A stretch of 56,949 bases of DNA from an uncultured Alphaproteobacteria bacterium (GCA_937142855.1 CAKZQZ010000009.1:1-56949), one strand, 5' to 3'. Shown: positions 9,004-18,932, counted from the first letter of the stretch. The notes: generated from the letters alone by a model not told the origin. Translations and numbers: made by a program.

Positions 9004-9921
9004 ATGGATGATTTTTTAAAAAAACTTAAAAAAAACTCTCATGATATAGATGAATTTCTGAATAGTTATTTACCTTCTGGAGATACTCTTAACAAAAAAC
9101 TTATTGAATCTATTAGATACTCTGCAATTAGTGGTGGAAAAAAAATAAGAGCTTTTTTGGTTATAGAAACAGGAAAGTTTTTGAGTAGCATTTATAATAA
9201 GAAATTATCAAAGCAAAAATTTAATGAATTAAGAGCTGCTGCATCTGCTATAGAAGCAATACATTGTTACTCATTAATTCATGACGATTTGCCTGCGATG
9301 GATAACTCATCTTTAAGAAGAGGAAAGCCTTCAAATCATGTTAAATTTGGAGATTATACTGCTATTTTAGCAGGAGATGCATTGCTCAGTTGGGCTTTTG
9401 AAATTATTGGAGATGTTAATTTTATTGAAGATGCAAGGCAGAGGTCTGATATTGGATTTGTTATTGCAAAATCAATTGGTGCGAATGGAATGGTTGGTGG
9501 ACAACAAGCAGATATGGATTTTAGCTACCAAAACACTCTTAGCTTATCTGAGATTGAATGGATACAAAGGCATAAAACTGGCGCATTAATAACTACTTGT
9601 TGTCAGGTAGCTTGTATTTTATTAGATGCAAGTGAGGAAGACAAAAAATCCCTAATGGATTATGCAAATAATATTGGTCTTGCTTTTCAAATAGCAGATG
9701 ATTTATTAGATATTAATGGTCATGAAAAATTAATTGGTAAGCCAGTAAAGCAAGATGACAAAAATAAAACGCCAAATTTCGTAACTATACTTGGTAAAGA
9801 AGAAGCCTCAAAAAGAGCACTAAAAACATCGAAAGAAGCAATAGCAATAATAACGAAATACCATCCTAATTCAGAAAATCTTGTATCTTTAGCTAAATAT
9901 ACTGTAAACAGAGATAATTAA
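9004..9921 (+). CDS. ispA: Polyprenyl (farnesyl/geranyl) diphosphate synthase
   Basis: A 305-residue trans-prenyltransferase. The first Asp-rich motif DDLPAMD is at residues 94-100 and the second, DDLLD, near 232-236; GGKKIRA lies near residue 44. It condenses IPP with DMAPP/GPP to give short-chain prenyl diphosphates for quinones and undecaprenyl phosphate. It sits next to dxs, which feeds the same pathway, and 27 nt after xseB. Product length (C15 versus C20) cannot be fixed from the motif alone. Confidence 0.93.
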   Translation: MDDFLKKLKKNSHDIDEFLNSYLPSGDTLNKKLIESIRYSAISGGKKIRAFLVIETGKFLSSIYNKKLSKQKFNELRAAASAIEAIHCYSLIHDDLPAMDNSSLRRGKPSNHVKFGDYTAILAGDALLSWAFEIIGDVNFIEDARQRSDIGFVIAKSIGANGMVGGQQADMDFSYQNTLSLSEIEWIQRHKTGALITTCCQVACILLDASEEDKKSLMDYANNIGLAFQIADDLLDINGHEKLIGKPVKQDDKNKTPNFVTILGKEEASKRALKTSKEAIAIITKYHPNSENLVSLAKYTVNRDN

Positions 9922-9952
9922 TTTTTAGACATTGTTAGGTAAATATTGGTAG

Positions 9953-11899
9953 ATGGCAAACAAAAATAATACATCAAGCTCGACACCTCTTCTTGATCAG
10001 GTCAAAAATCCTGATGATCTAAAGTTTTTAAAAATAGAAGACCTTGATAATTTATGCTCTGAATTACGCTCTGATATGATTAACATTGTTTCAAAAACTG
10101 GAGGGCACTTGGGCGCAGGTTTAGGTGTGGTCGAATTAGCTGTTGCTATTCACTATGTTTTTAATACTCCAGATGACCGTTTGATTTGGGATGTAGGACA
10201 TCAGGCTTATCCCCATAAAATCCTAACTAATAGAAGAGATAAAATGAATACCCTTAGAAAAGCTAAAGGTATTTCTGGTTTTACAAAAAGATCAGAATCT
10301 AAATATGATCCTTTTGGGGCAGGCCACTCATCGACATCTATTTCAGCAGCTTTGGGAATGGCCGTTGCAAGAGACAAATTAGGTAGATCAAATAATGTTG
10401 TTGCTGTTATTGGTGATGGGGCAATGAGTGCTGGTATGGCTTATGAAGCTATTAACAACGCTGGTGCATTAAAAACAAATTTATTAATAATATTGAATGA
10501 CAATGACATGTCTATTGCTCCTGCAGTAGGTGGCTTAAGCAATTATTTATCAAATGTTGTTTCAAGCAGGCCTTTCAACAATGTAAGAGAAATTGCTAAA
10601 CAAATGGTAAATTTCTTACCAAAAGAGATTGGTGAAACTGCAAAAAGAGCGGAAAATTTAGCACGAAATTTTTTAAGTAATTCAGAAGGAACTATTTTTA
10701 GCCAAATGGGAATGAATTATTTAGGACCAATAGATGGTCATGACATATCGTCCTTGGTTAAAATCTTACAAAATTTAAAAGATGGCTCAAATGACAAGCC
10801 TATCTTATTACATGTAGTGACTGAAAAGGGTAGAGGGCACCCCTTTTCAAAAAACTCTCACGAAAAATATCATGCTGTTTCAGAGTTTAATATAATTACA
10901 GGTGATACAGTTAAATCGACGTCTAATGCGCCAACCTATACTAATATTTTTTCAGAGACTTTATGTAAAATTGCTGAGAAAGATGATAAAATTTTAGCTA
11001 TTACAGCTGCAATGCCTTCTGGCACTGGTCTGAATAAATTTGCAGATAAATTTAAAGATAGGTTTTTTGACGTCGGCATTGCGGAACAGCATGCAGTGAC
11101 GTTTGCTGCTGGAATGGCATCAGAAGGTTTAAAGCCTTTCGTTGCAATATACTCAACTTTTTTACAAAGAGCTTATGATCAGGTTATACATGACGTAGTT
11201 ATTCAAAAATTACCGGTGAGATTTATGTTGGACCGTGCTGGTTTTGTCGGAGCGGATGGGGCTACTCATGCTGGGTCATTTGATTTGACTTATCTTTGTT
11301 GTTTGCCAGATGTAGTCGTAATGGCTCCAAGTAATGAAGCAGAATTAGCAAAAATGGTTTTTACATCCTCTAATTATAGTCAAGGGCCAATCTTTTGTAG
11401 ATACCCAAGAGGAGAAGGTGTTGGAGTTGAGATCCCTAATTCTTTAAGTGATATAGAAATTGGTAAGGGACAAATTATTCATCAAGGGACAGGTATAGCT
11501 ATCCTTTCACTTGGCACAAGGTTAAGTGCAGCACTAAAAGTTAGAGATATTTTGAAAGTAGAAGGGTGCTCAATAACCGTTGCTGATGCTCGATTTGCCA
11601 AGCCAATTGATGAAGACCTTTTAATTAAGTTATGGAATGAACACGAAAAACTTATTATTATTGAAGAAGGATCCGTTGGTGGTTTTAGTTCACATTGCCT
11701 TCATTTTTTATCCTCAGGAGGCTATTTAAATCAGAGTGGAAAAGAGATTAGATGCCTTAATATGCAAGATAAATTTCTAGATCATGCATCTCAAACTGAG
11801 CAATTGGCTAAAGCCGGCTTAGATGTAACCGGATTGTTAAATATAATAAATGATATGGTACCATTTTCAAATTTGAATAATAAGGTTGTTCTTAGCTAA
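9953..11899 (+). CDS. dxs: 1-deoxy-D-xylulose-5-phosphate synthase
   Basis: A 648-residue TPP-dependent enzyme that joins pyruvate and glyceraldehyde-3-phosphate, the first step of the MEP isoprenoid pathway. Visible landmarks are GGHLGAGLGVVELAVA in the N-terminal domain, the TPP motif GDGAMSAGMAYEA...NDNDMS, the transketolase-type AEQHAVTFAAGMA containing the catalytic Glu, and the C-terminal domain. It is 31 nt downstream of ispA. Its TAA stop is in the same frame as the downstream tlyA coding sequence. Confidence 0.95.
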   Translation: MANKNNTSSSTPLLDQVKNPDDLKFLKIEDLDNLCSELRSDMINIVSKTGGHLGAGLGVVELAVAIHYVFNTPDDRLIWDVGHQAYPHKILTNRRDKMNTLRKAKGISGFTKRSESKYDPFGAGHSSTSISAALGMAVARDKLGRSNNVVAVIGDGAMSAGMAYEAINNAGALKTNLLIILNDNDMSIAPAVGGLSNYLSNVVSSRPFNNVREIAKQMVNFLPKEIGETAKRAENLARNFLSNSEGTIFSQMGMNYLGPIDGHDISSLVKILQNLKDGSNDKPILLHVVTEKGRGHPFSKNSHEKYHAVSEFNIITGDTVKSTSNAPTYTNIFSETLCKIAEKDDKILAITAAMPSGTGLNKFADKFKDRFFDVGIAEQHAVTFAAGMASEGLKPFVAIYSTFLQRAYDQVIHDVVIQKLPVRFMLDRAGFVGADGATHAGSFDLTYLCCLPDVVVMAPSNEAELAKMVFTSSNYSQGPIFCRYPRGEGVGVEIPNSLSDIEIGKGQIIHQGTGIAILSLGTRLSAALKVRDILKVEGCSITVADARFAKPIDEDLLIKLWNEHEKLIIIEEGSVGGFSSHCLHFLSSGGYLNQSGKEIRCLNMQDKFLDHASQTEQLAKAGLDVTGLLNIINDMVPFSNLNNKVVLS

Positions 11900-11932
11900 T
11901 TATTTAAATTATTAATTAAGGTTTTTACAATA

Positions 11933-12664
11933 ATAAAAGAACGAATAGACAAACTTTTGATTTCGAATGGCTTTGCTAGAAGTAGAGAACAAGCTAATTC
12001 TTTGTTAATGTCAGGAAATGTTTTCGTTAATGGAAAACGAGTGGAAAAATCTGGCCAACAAGTATTAATTGAATCGTCAATTGAGGTTAAATCTAAACCA
12101 CACCCTTGGGTTTCGAGGGGTGGAATAAAGTTAGAGAAGGCTATCTCAGAATTTAATCTAAGTTGTCAAAAAATAATAGCACTTGATATTGGAGCTAGTA
12201 CTGGTGGTTTTACTGATGTATTATTATCTAAAGGTGCAAGTAAAGTTTATTCTGTTGATGTCGGATATGGTCAGTTAGACTGGAAGTTAAGGAATGATGA
12301 ACGAGTTATAGTTAAAGAAAAAACCAACGCACGTTTTTTATCACAAGAAATTATAAAAGATCAATTAGATGCTGTTGTTTGCGATGCTTCTTTTATCTCA
12401 TTAAAAAAAGTTTTACCTTCAGGTCTATCATTTTTAAAAAAAAATGGTTGGTTAGCGGCGTTAATAAAGCCACAATTTGAAGTAGGCAAAGGTTTAGTTG
12501 GCAAAGGTGGGGTTGTAAGGGATGCAAAGCTCCATGAAGAGGTTATAAACAGTATAAGTCATTGGCTTGAGTTCGAAATGAAAATGAATTTGTTAGGAAT
12601 TGTTGAAAGCCCAATATTAGGTCCAAGTGGTAATAAGGAGTTTGTAGTCACTGCAAAAAAATAA
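11933..12664 (+). CDS. tlyA: TlyA-family rRNA methyltransferase (start uncertain, probably ATA)
   Basis: An S4 RNA-binding domain followed by a FtsJ-like SAM methyltransferase domain (LDIGASTGGFTDVLL; KPQFEVGKG). TlyA proteins 2'-O-methylate cytidines in 16S and/or 23S rRNA. The frame upstream of the first usual start (TTG 11957) reads I-K-E-R-I-D-K-L, the conserved TlyA N-terminus, without ATG, GTG or TTG back to the dxs stop. An AAGG at 11918-11921 sits 8 nt before ATA 11930 and 11 nt before ATA 11933. I therefore place the start at ATA 11933 (or 11930). A TTG 11957 start would delete the first conserved S4 residues. It is the last gene of the xseB-ispA-dxs run. Confidence 0.88.
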   Translation: MKERIDKLLISNGFARSREQANSLLMSGNVFVNGKRVEKSGQQVLIESSIEVKSKPHPWVSRGGIKLEKAISEFNLSCQKIIALDIGASTGGFTDVLLSKGASKVYSVDVGYGQLDWKLRNDERVIVKEKTNARFLSQEIIKDQLDAVVCDASFISLKKVLPSGLSFLKKNGWLAALIKPQFEVGKGLVGKGGVVRDAKLHEEVINSISHWLEFEMKMNLLGIVESPILGPSGNKEFVVTAKK

Positions 12665-12669
12665 GACCT

Positions 12670-13767
12670 TTAATTATTTATTGGGCCAACTTGGCTTTCA
12701 TGTTCTAAAATTTGATCTAATAAAGTCACGGCAATCATTGCTTCAGCAACAGGAACCGCTCTGATGCCAACACAAGGGTCATGTCTTCCTTTTGTTTTAA
12801 TTTGTACTGCTTCGTTGTTGATATTCACAGAATTTTTTTCTTTTAAAATACTACTTGTTGGTTTCACCACAAATCTAGAGATAATAGGTTGCCCTGATGA
12901 AATTCCTCCGAGTATTCCACCAGAATGATTGGAGCCAAAGTAATAATCTCCTTTATTGTCTGGAAATATTTCATCATTTGCTTCAAACCCTGTTAAGGAT
13001 GCTAATTCAAAGCCAGTACCAATTTCCACTCCTTTAACAGCATTTATGCTCATTAAGGCTTCAGCAATTTGAGTATCTAATTTTTTATATATAGGACTTC
13101 CAATACCTCTTGGAACATTTTCTGCTATTACTTCAATTATAGCGCCTGTGCTATTACCATTTTTTCTAAGTTCATCAAGCCAGATTTCCCATTCTTTTGC
13201 TGCTTTTGCATCTGCACAAAAAAATGGATTCTTATTAATTTCATCCCAGTCAAAATTCTCTCTATTGATTTTGTTTGGTCCCATTTGAATAACACTAGCT
13301 CTAATGTTTATGGGATTTTCTAATTTATACTCTAGCACTTTAAATGCTATAGCTCCTGCGGCAACTCTTACTGCTGTTTCTCTGGCACTGGACCTTCCGC
13401 CACCTCTATAATCTCTTATTCCATATTTATTTTGGTACGTGATATCTGCATGCCCTGGTCTAAACTGTTTAGATATTTCCGAATAATCTTTGCTTCTCTG
13501 ATCTTCATTTTTAATAATTAAGGCCATAGGGTGACCGGTTGTTTTGCCTTCAAAAGTGCCAGAAAGAATTTCAACAGTATCGCTTTCTTTTCTTTGTGTA
13601 ACAAATTTAGATTGACCCGGCTTTCTTCTATCTAGATAACGTTGAATATCTTTTTCTTCTATTGGAACTAATGGTGGAATACCGTCAACAACGCATCCAA
13701 TTGCCTTACCATGACTTTCACCAAAACTTGTAAATTTAAAATTATGTCCAAAAGAATTACTTGCCAT
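12670..13767 (-). CDS. aroC: Chorismate synthase
   Basis: A 365-residue FMN-dependent lyase making chorismate from EPSP, the last shikimate step. Signature stretches are [38 protein letters not shown] and [18 protein letters not shown]. It follows fabI by 14 nt and is probably cotranscribed with it. The stop faces that of tlyA with a 5-nt gap. Confidence 0.95.
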   Translation of the reverse strand: MASNSFGHNFKFTSFGESHGKAIGCVVDGIPPLVPIEEKDIQRYLDRRKPGQSKFVTQRKESDTVEILSGTFEGKTTGHPMALIIKNEDQRSKDYSEISKQFRPGHADITYQNKYGIRDYRGGGRSSARETAVRVAAGAIAFKVLEYKLENPINIRASVIQMGPNKINRENFDWDEINKNPFFCADAKAAKEWEIWLDELRKNGNSTGAIIEVIAENVPRGIGSPIYKKLDTQIAEALMSINAVKGVEIGTGFELASLTGFEANDEIFPDNKGDYYFGSNHSGGILGGISSGQPIISRFVVKPTSSILKEKNSVNINNEAVQIKTKGRHDPCVGIRAVPVAEAMIAVTLLDQILEHESQVGPINN

Positions 13768-13781
13768 TTTTATCTTTCAAA

Positions 13782-14615
13782 TTAATGGTCTTTTTTATCT
13801 GGAGACATATCAGGAGCATCTATTGCTTTCATACCTACCACGTGATAACCACAATCAACATGATGGTTTTCTCCTGTTACACCAGTAGACAAATCAGATA
13901 AAAGATAAACACCACTTCCACCTACGTCTTCTAGTGTTACATTTCTTCTCAATGGAGAATTATATTGATTCCATTTTAGTATATATCGAAAATCTCCAAT
14001 ACCGCTTGCAGCAAGAGTTTTAATAGGACCTGCAGACAAGCTGTTTACCCTAATTTTATTGTTTCCTAAATCAGCAGCTAGATACCTAACTGAAGATTCA
14101 AGCGCAGCTTTAGCAACTCCCATTACATTATAATGTGGCATAACCTTTTCTGCACCATAATATGTTAATGTAATCATTGAGCCACCATTAGGCATCATTG
14201 CAGCAGCTCTTCTTGCTACGGCTGTAAAAGAGTAGACTGATATATCCATAGTTTTAAAAAAGTTTTCTCTACTTGTGTCGAGGTATTCTCCTTTTAGTTC
14301 CTCTTTATCAGAATAAGCAATAGCATGGACTATAAAATCTATAGTTTCCCAAGATTTCTTGAGGGTATCAAATGTTTCGTCAATAGCTTTATCATTAGAA
14401 ACGTCACAAGGTATTATTATATTAGAACCAACAGATTCGGCTAAGGGTCGAACTCTTTTTTCAAGAGCTTCGCCTTGATACGTAAAAGCAAGCTCTGCAC
14501 CTTGTTTAGCAGCTGCAGCAGCAATACCCCATGCTATAGACCTATCATTTGCAACCCCCATAACGATCCCACGTTTACCATTCATTATGCCATTATTGGA
14601 GTTTGTTCCTTCCAT
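13782..14615 (-). CDS. fabI: Enoyl-[acyl-carrier-protein] reductase (NADH)
   Basis: A 277-residue FabI. Cofactor site GVANDRSIAWGIA is near the N-terminus. The catalytic Tyr/Lys pair is in YNVMGVAK, with a second conserved Tyr in LTYYGAEKV. It catalyses the last reduction of each fatty-acid elongation cycle. The ATG at 14615 has a good GAGGAA site; a second ATG (MNGKRG) lies ten codons in and starts closer to the family core. A TATAAT on the minus strand about 50 nt upstream is a possible -10. First gene of fabI-aroC. Confidence 0.93.
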   Translation of the reverse strand: MEGTNSNNGIMNGKRGIVMGVANDRSIAWGIAAAAAKQGAELAFTYQGEALEKRVRPLAESVGSNIIIPCDVSNDKAIDETFDTLKKSWETIDFIVHAIAYSDKEELKGEYLDTSRENFFKTMDISVYSFTAVARRAAAMMPNGGSMITLTYYGAEKVMPHYNVMGVAKAALESSVRYLAADLGNNKIRVNSLSAGPIKTLAASGIGDFRYILKWNQYNSPLRRNVTLEDVGGSGVYLLSDLSTGVTGENHHVDCGYHVVGMKAIDAPDMSPDKKDH

Positions 14616-14706
14616 AAGTAATTCCTCGTATTAACTAAAATATTCAAAAAAATTAAGTATAATTGTATTATACACAGTTATATAATTAAAATATTTTTTT
14701 TATACA

Positions 14707-15237
14707 TTAATTAAGAGAATAACTTATTTTTTTTGTTAATGTAATTAAATCACCAGGGTTGTATGACCTATTGCTTGTGAAAGAGATTATATCACCATCC
14801 ACTTCTATATTTAATCTATAACCGCTTACTTGCTCTATGGTCTCTGTATGCATAACTTTGGTTACGCGGCAAACCTCTTTTTCAATATAATTTTGATTTG
14901 CTTCTGCTTTTTCATTTCTTACTACCTCTGATCCAATTAGAGCTCCTATAGCAGTAGAACCAGATTTACCTCCACCTGAGCCAAGTTGGTTTCCAATAGC
15001 CCCACCTATAAGAGCACCAATAAAATTATCTGCTCCAAATTTCTGTGCATTTTGATTCACTGGTACTCTTTGTATTGAGCATGTTTTTTCGTTTTTAGGT
15101 ACCCGCTGTTCGGAATATGTTTTAAGGACCTCAACTGAAGATACCGTTCCGGTTACTTGGTAAAAGTTTGTTTTGGAGTAACTGTTACTGGAGAGTAAAA
15201 CAAAAAAACCAAGAATTAGGAAATATTTTTTATTCAT
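14707..15237 (-). CDS. Glycine-zipper envelope protein with signal peptide
   Basis: A 176-residue protein with a Sec signal peptide (NKKYFLILGFFVLLSSNSYS) and a glycine-zipper segment (FIGALIGGAIGNQLG and the following AIGALIGSEV) of the kind found in small outer-membrane proteins. Outside the zipper are two cysteine-containing stretches (KTCSIQRV and KEVCRVTKV). I chose the ATG at 15237 because a GAGG site lies 6 nt upstream; an ATG four codons earlier (15249) has none. Role unknown; probably periplasmic or outer-membrane associated. Confidence 0.82.
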   Translation of the reverse strand: MNKKYFLILGFFVLLSSNSYSKTNFYQVTGTVSSVEVLKTYSEQRVPKNEKTCSIQRVPVNQNAQKFGADNFIGALIGGAIGNQLGSGGGKSGSTAIGALIGSEVVRNEKAEANQNYIEKEVCRVTKVMHTETIEQVSGYRLNIEVDGDIISFTSNRSYNPGDLITLTKKISYSLN

Positions 15238-15334
15238 ATGAAACCTCATTAAATTACTTTAAATACTTATTTGAGTTCATATATGTATAAAATATGGCAA
15301 AATTAGTACCCTTTATAAAAAATGGAGATAGTGA

Positions 15335-15928
15335 TTGGAATTAGATAAAATAGTAGACCCAATATTATTGTTTAAGCAATGGTTATCTGAGGCTGAAAAA
15401 AAAGAAATTAGAGATCCTAATGCTATGCAGTTAGCTACTGTTTCAAAAAATGGAATGCCATCTGTTCGCACAGTTTTATTAAAAGATATTATTAATTGTG
15501 ATTTTGTTTTTTATACAAATTATGAAAGCCGTAAGTCGAATGAAATAAATGAGACAGGGAAAGGGGCGATATGCTTCTATTGGAAAAGCTTAAACCGTCA
15601 AGTTAGATTAGTGGGAGATATAACAAAGGTGTCTGAAGATATATCCGACAAATACTATAAGTCTCGATCAAGAGGAAGCAGAATTGGTGCTTGGGCGTCA
15701 AAGCAATCAAGAGAATTAGAATCTCGTGAAGCTTTGATGGAGGAGGTTCGGTTGTTTGAATCAAAGTATACTGACGATATTCCTAGACCAAGCCATTGGG
15801 GCGGTTTTGCATTGAAGCCTATTGAATTTGAATTTTGGCAAGATAGTGATTTTAGATTACATGATAGATTTATTTTAAAACCCACTAAACAAAATAATCA
15901 GTGGATTGCTAAACGTCATTATCCTTAG
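15335..15928 (+). CDS. pdxH: Pyridoxamine 5'-phosphate oxidase
   Basis: A 197-residue FMN enzyme that oxidises PNP/PMP to pyridoxal 5'-phosphate. Landmarks are DPNAMQLATVSKNGMPSVRTVLLK near the N-terminus, the FMN region FYTNYESRKSNEI, and the C-terminal signature RLHDRFIL...W-KRHYP. The start is TTG 15335 with a GGAG site 7-10 nt upstream; an in-frame TGA directly precedes it, so no longer form exists. The last 20 nt overlap the convergent MFS gene. Confidence 0.92.
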   Translation: MELDKIVDPILLFKQWLSEAEKKEIRDPNAMQLATVSKNGMPSVRTVLLKDIINCDFVFYTNYESRKSNEINETGKGAICFYWKSLNRQVRLVGDITKVSEDISDKYYKSRSRGSRIGAWASKQSRELESREALMEEVRLFESKYTDDIPRPSHWGGFALKPIEFEFWQDSDFRLHDRFILKPTKQNNQWIAKRHYP

Positions 15929-17189
15929 AGCTAAGTTTGTTTTTTCTTATTTCTATAATACTCATAATTATAAAAATAACATAACATATCATGATTAAAC
16001 CTAAAAACAAACCAAAGCCTGCTTGATATGCTTTTATTGAATAACCTGATTGTTTACCTGGCTCAATAATCTGCATTATGAAGCCTATTGCATACTGCGC
16101 TACAAATGCCATTAAAAAACATATTAAGTTTATAGCAGTTGAGGCTCTTGCTGCGTAACTTGTTGGGAAGTGTTGACTTAAACCTGCGTATGCTAAGGTT
16201 GCGGCTAGTGATGTAATACTTAAAACAACCCATGGCCATATAGCTTTGGGTATTAATCCAAAGGTAATTATAGTTAGTGGTATAATAAATACTAGTAAAG
16301 CGCCACCCATTACACCAACAGGAGAAATATTAAATTTTCTTAAATAATCTGTAATGACACCTAAAGATGTTGTCCCAATTGTCATCATAATTGTTGAAAT
16401 AAAAAGGATATTAGCTATTTCTACTTTATTAAATTTTCCTATGTCAGAAAGCCAGGGTCCTGCCCATAACCCTAATATCGCAAGACCTGTGCCTCCAGCA
16501 ATGCCGGATAAGGGTCCAATTCTCCAAAATGCATAACTTGTATATATATGTTTTAATACCTTCATAATAGGTAATGTTTTTTCTTGATTGTGTGTTTCTT
16601 TTTTCTCTGGAACTATAAAAAAGATTAGGGCACCAGTGAATATTGTTACTATGCCTAAAAAGAGATAAACTCCTCTCCAATCTGTAATTTGCAATGCCAT
16701 TTCTAAAGGGGTTGATGCTACAATTGCGCCCATTCCTCCAGCTGACATAAAAATACCTATTAGCAGTGGTAGTCTATCTTTAGGATACCAAACAGCAAAA
16801 GCTTTAAAAGCACCCATTAGAGCACCTGAAACCCCTAAACCTATTAATCCTCGGGCTATTACAAGTGACCAAACATCATTCCCTAAACTAAATAATATTG
16901 CTCCTGTAGCAGCAACTAGAAATAAAATACTTTGGACCTTTCTTGCCCCAAACTTATCAAGCAGAACCCCTAATGGTAATTGAAACAAACCAAATGTTAA
17001 AAAATACGCAGATGTAATTAAGCCTAGTTGTTCTGCGTTTATATTTAGGTCATTACTAAGGTAAGGAGCAAGAACAGCATTTGTTGATCTATAAAGGTAA
17101 GACAGAAAATATCCACAAGCAAAAGGTAAGAAAATAAAAGTAAATTTTTGTATATTATTTTCAGGAATATTTTTGTTTGTTAGATCCAT
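15909..17189 (-). CDS. MFS transporter
   Basis: A 426-residue inner-membrane protein with about 12 hydrophobic segments. The MFS loop motif GVLLDKFGARKV lies between TM2 and TM3, and a charged central loop (PEKKETHNQEK) separates the halves. The substrate cannot be read; the sequence resembles the organic-anion/nitrate-sialate side of the superfamily only in general pattern. The 3' end overlaps pdxH by 20 nt on the opposite strand. Confidence 0.85.
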   Translation of the reverse strand: MDLTNKNIPENNIQKFTFIFLPFACGYFLSYLYRSTNAVLAPYLSNDLNINAEQLGLITSAYFLTFGLFQLPLGVLLDKFGARKVQSILFLVAATGAILFSLGNDVWSLVIARGLIGLGVSGALMGAFKAFAVWYPKDRLPLLIGIFMSAGGMGAIVASTPLEMALQITDWRGVYLFLGIVTIFTGALIFFIVPEKKETHNQEKTLPIMKVLKHIYTSYAFWRIGPLSGIAGGTGLAILGLWAGPWLSDIGKFNKVEIANILFISTIMMTIGTTSLGVITDYLRKFNISPVGVMGGALLVFIIPLTIITFGLIPKAIWPWVVLSITSLAATLAYAGLSQHFPTSYAARASTAINLICFLMAFVAQYAIGFIMQIIEPGKQSGYSIKAYQAGFGLFLGLIMICYVIFIIMSIIEIRKNKLSSKDNDV

Positions 17190-17300
17190 AAATTTTTAAT
17201 CCTTAGATCGTGTAATTGGATTTTGATTAATTAGTTATAAGACTAAAACATAATAATTTAACATATTAAATATTACTTCGATACCCCAATAATTAGAAAG

Positions 17301-17330
17301 TTGACCTTTATCCTTTGGAACAACTATAAT
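17301..17330 (+). promoter_or_regulatory. Sigma-70-type promoter for the M20 amidohydrolase gene
   Basis: TTGACC at 17301-17306 and a perfect TATAAT at 17325-17330, with an 18-nt spacer. A GAGGA ribosome site follows just before the ATG at 17350, so the leader is short (about 15 nt). This is the cleanest promoter in the window. Confidence 0.7.
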
Positions 17331-17349
17331 AAAATTTGAGGAGATTTTT

Positions 17350-18537
17350 ATGCAGATATCAAAAGAGATCACAAACATTATTCCAGAAATAAAAAACTGG
17401 AGACATTCTTTACATGCTCATCCTGAGCTCGGGTATGAAGAAAAATGGACATCAGATTTCGTGGCAGATAAATTGAAATCTTTTGGTTTAGAGGTTCATA
17501 GAGGGTTAGGAGGTACAGGAGTTGTTGGTGTCTTAAAAGGACTTGACGCTGATTTAGGAGGAGGAGGTAATAAAGCTATTGGTTTAAGAGCTGATATGGA
17601 TGCTTTGCCTATGGCAGAAGAAAATGACTTTTCTTACAAATCAAAATTTGATGGTCGTATGCATGCATGTGGCCATGACGGTCATACTGCTATGTTACTT
17701 GGAGCTGCTAAATTATTATCGTCACAAAATAATTTTGATGGGACGGTTTATTTTATATTTCAACCTGCTGAAGAAGGAGGTGGTGGAGGTTTAGCTATGA
17801 TAGAGGATGGCTTGTTTAGACAATTTCCTATGGATAGCGTTTGGGGAATGCATAATTGGCCAGGTATGGAAGAAGGAACTGTAGCTGTCCATAAAGGCTC
17901 TGTAATGGCGGCCGCAGACAGATTCGAAGTTACCGTAAATGGTAATGGTGGTCATGCTGCTATGCCTCAAGCAACAAATGACCCTGTTTTAGCGGTGACT
18001 GGTATCATTCAAGCATTGCAACAAATAGTTGCACGCAAGCAAAATCCTCTTGACGCTGTTGTCGTTTCTGTTACTCAAATTAATGCTGGTTCTGGTTTCA
18101 ATATTATTCCTCAAAAAGCAAATTTTATTGGCACTATTAGAACAGTTAATCCAGAAACAAGGGTAGACGTACATAGGCAATTCAAAGATATTTGTGAAGC
18201 TACTGCGCTAGCTTATGGGTGTGTCGCTGATGCGTCTGTTATAAAAGGTTATCCTGTAACAGTGAATGATATTGAGTCCAGTAGTAGAGCGATTGAAATA
18301 GCATCAAACCTATTTGGTGAAAATGCAGTAAAGACTAATCTTGCTCCTTCTATGGGTGCAGAAGACTTTGCGTATATGTTAGAAAAAATACCAGGAGCAT
18401 ATATATGGCTAGGTGCGGGTGAAGGAAAGTCAGGCTGTATGCTACATAATACTAAATATGATTTCAATGACGATATCTTACCCTTAGGTATATCTTATTG
18501 GGAAGAATTAGTTAAATCAGAATTGCCTCTTAGATAA
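17350..18537 (+). CDS. M20-family amidohydrolase (hippurate hydrolase type)
   Basis: A 395-residue metal-dependent amidohydrolase. Metal-ligand region HACGHDGHT has C107 and H109, and PAEEGGGGG carries the catalytic Glu. The dimerisation-domain insert (GNGGHAAMP) and C-terminal GAEDFAYMLE are present. Family members hydrolyse N-acyl amino acids, hippurate or similar amides in the cytoplasm; the precise substrate is not visible. It has its own promoter and is followed by a small membrane protein gene. Confidence 0.9.
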   Translation: MQISKEITNIIPEIKNWRHSLHAHPELGYEEKWTSDFVADKLKSFGLEVHRGLGGTGVVGVLKGLDADLGGGGNKAIGLRADMDALPMAEENDFSYKSKFDGRMHACGHDGHTAMLLGAAKLLSSQNNFDGTVYFIFQPAEEGGGGGLAMIEDGLFRQFPMDSVWGMHNWPGMEEGTVAVHKGSVMAAADRFEVTVNGNGGHAAMPQATNDPVLAVTGIIQALQQIVARKQNPLDAVVVSVTQINAGSGFNIIPQKANFIGTIRTVNPETRVDVHRQFKDICEATALAYGCVADASVIKGYPVTVNDIESSSRAIEIASNLFGENAVKTNLAPSMGAEDFAYMLEKIPGAYIWLGAGEGKSGCMLHNTKYDFNDDILPLGISYWEELVKSELPLR

Positions 18538-18579
18538 TATTAATAGACTCATTTAGTATTTAGTAATATATATTTTGAC

Positions 18580-18840
18580 ATGAAAAATATTTTATTATTA
18601 ATCACTATGGCATCGTTTGCACTTATAATAGTAACATTTTTTGCTATTAATTTGTGGTTGCAAATGTCAGATGTGACAATCAGTTTTAATGGTAAAATGG
18701 CTATTTTTATAGGTGCTTTTTTTACTATACTTTTGGGTTCTGGTTTAATGTCTTTAGCCTTCTTTTCTTCACGACATGGATTTGATGAACAAGTAGATCA
18801 TGATTTAGAAGCCTTGTTTGAAAAGTTTAAAAATCGTTAA
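18580..18840 (+). CDS. Small two-helix membrane protein of unknown function
   Basis: An 86-residue protein with two predicted transmembrane helices (about residues 3-27 and 40-63), a short loop and an acidic C-terminal tail (FDEQVDHDLEALFEKFKNR). It is in the same direction as, and 42 nt after, the amidohydrolase. No family recognised. A terminator-like hairpin lies about 60 nt downstream. Confidence 0.65.
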   Translation: MKNILLLITMASFALIIVTFFAINLWLQMSDVTISFNGKMAIFIGAFFTILLGSGLMSLAFFSSRHGFDEQVDHDLEALFEKFKNR

Positions 18841-18901
18841 TATATGTATATTGTTTCTTGTCTTTAAAAATATAATTTTACTTTAGAATGTAAGTAAATT
18901 G

Positions 18902-18932
18902 AACAAGTTGTCTTAATACAGACCTTGTTTTT
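18902..18932 (+). terminator. Probable Rho-independent terminator
   Basis: AACAAG (18902-18907) pairs with CTTGTT (18924-18929), and GTCT (18910-18913) with AGAC (18920-18923), across a 2-nt bulge and a 6-nt loop. The stem runs directly into a T-rich tail. It lies between the small membrane protein gene and the SulP gene, so it would end the amidohydrolase transcript. Confidence 0.55.

Noticed and set aside
14668-14676. TTATACACA upstream of fabI, matching the relaxed DnaA box
   Set aside because: A single relaxed match in very AT-rich DNA is likely chance; only the perfect TTATCCACA pair near nrdJ was kept.
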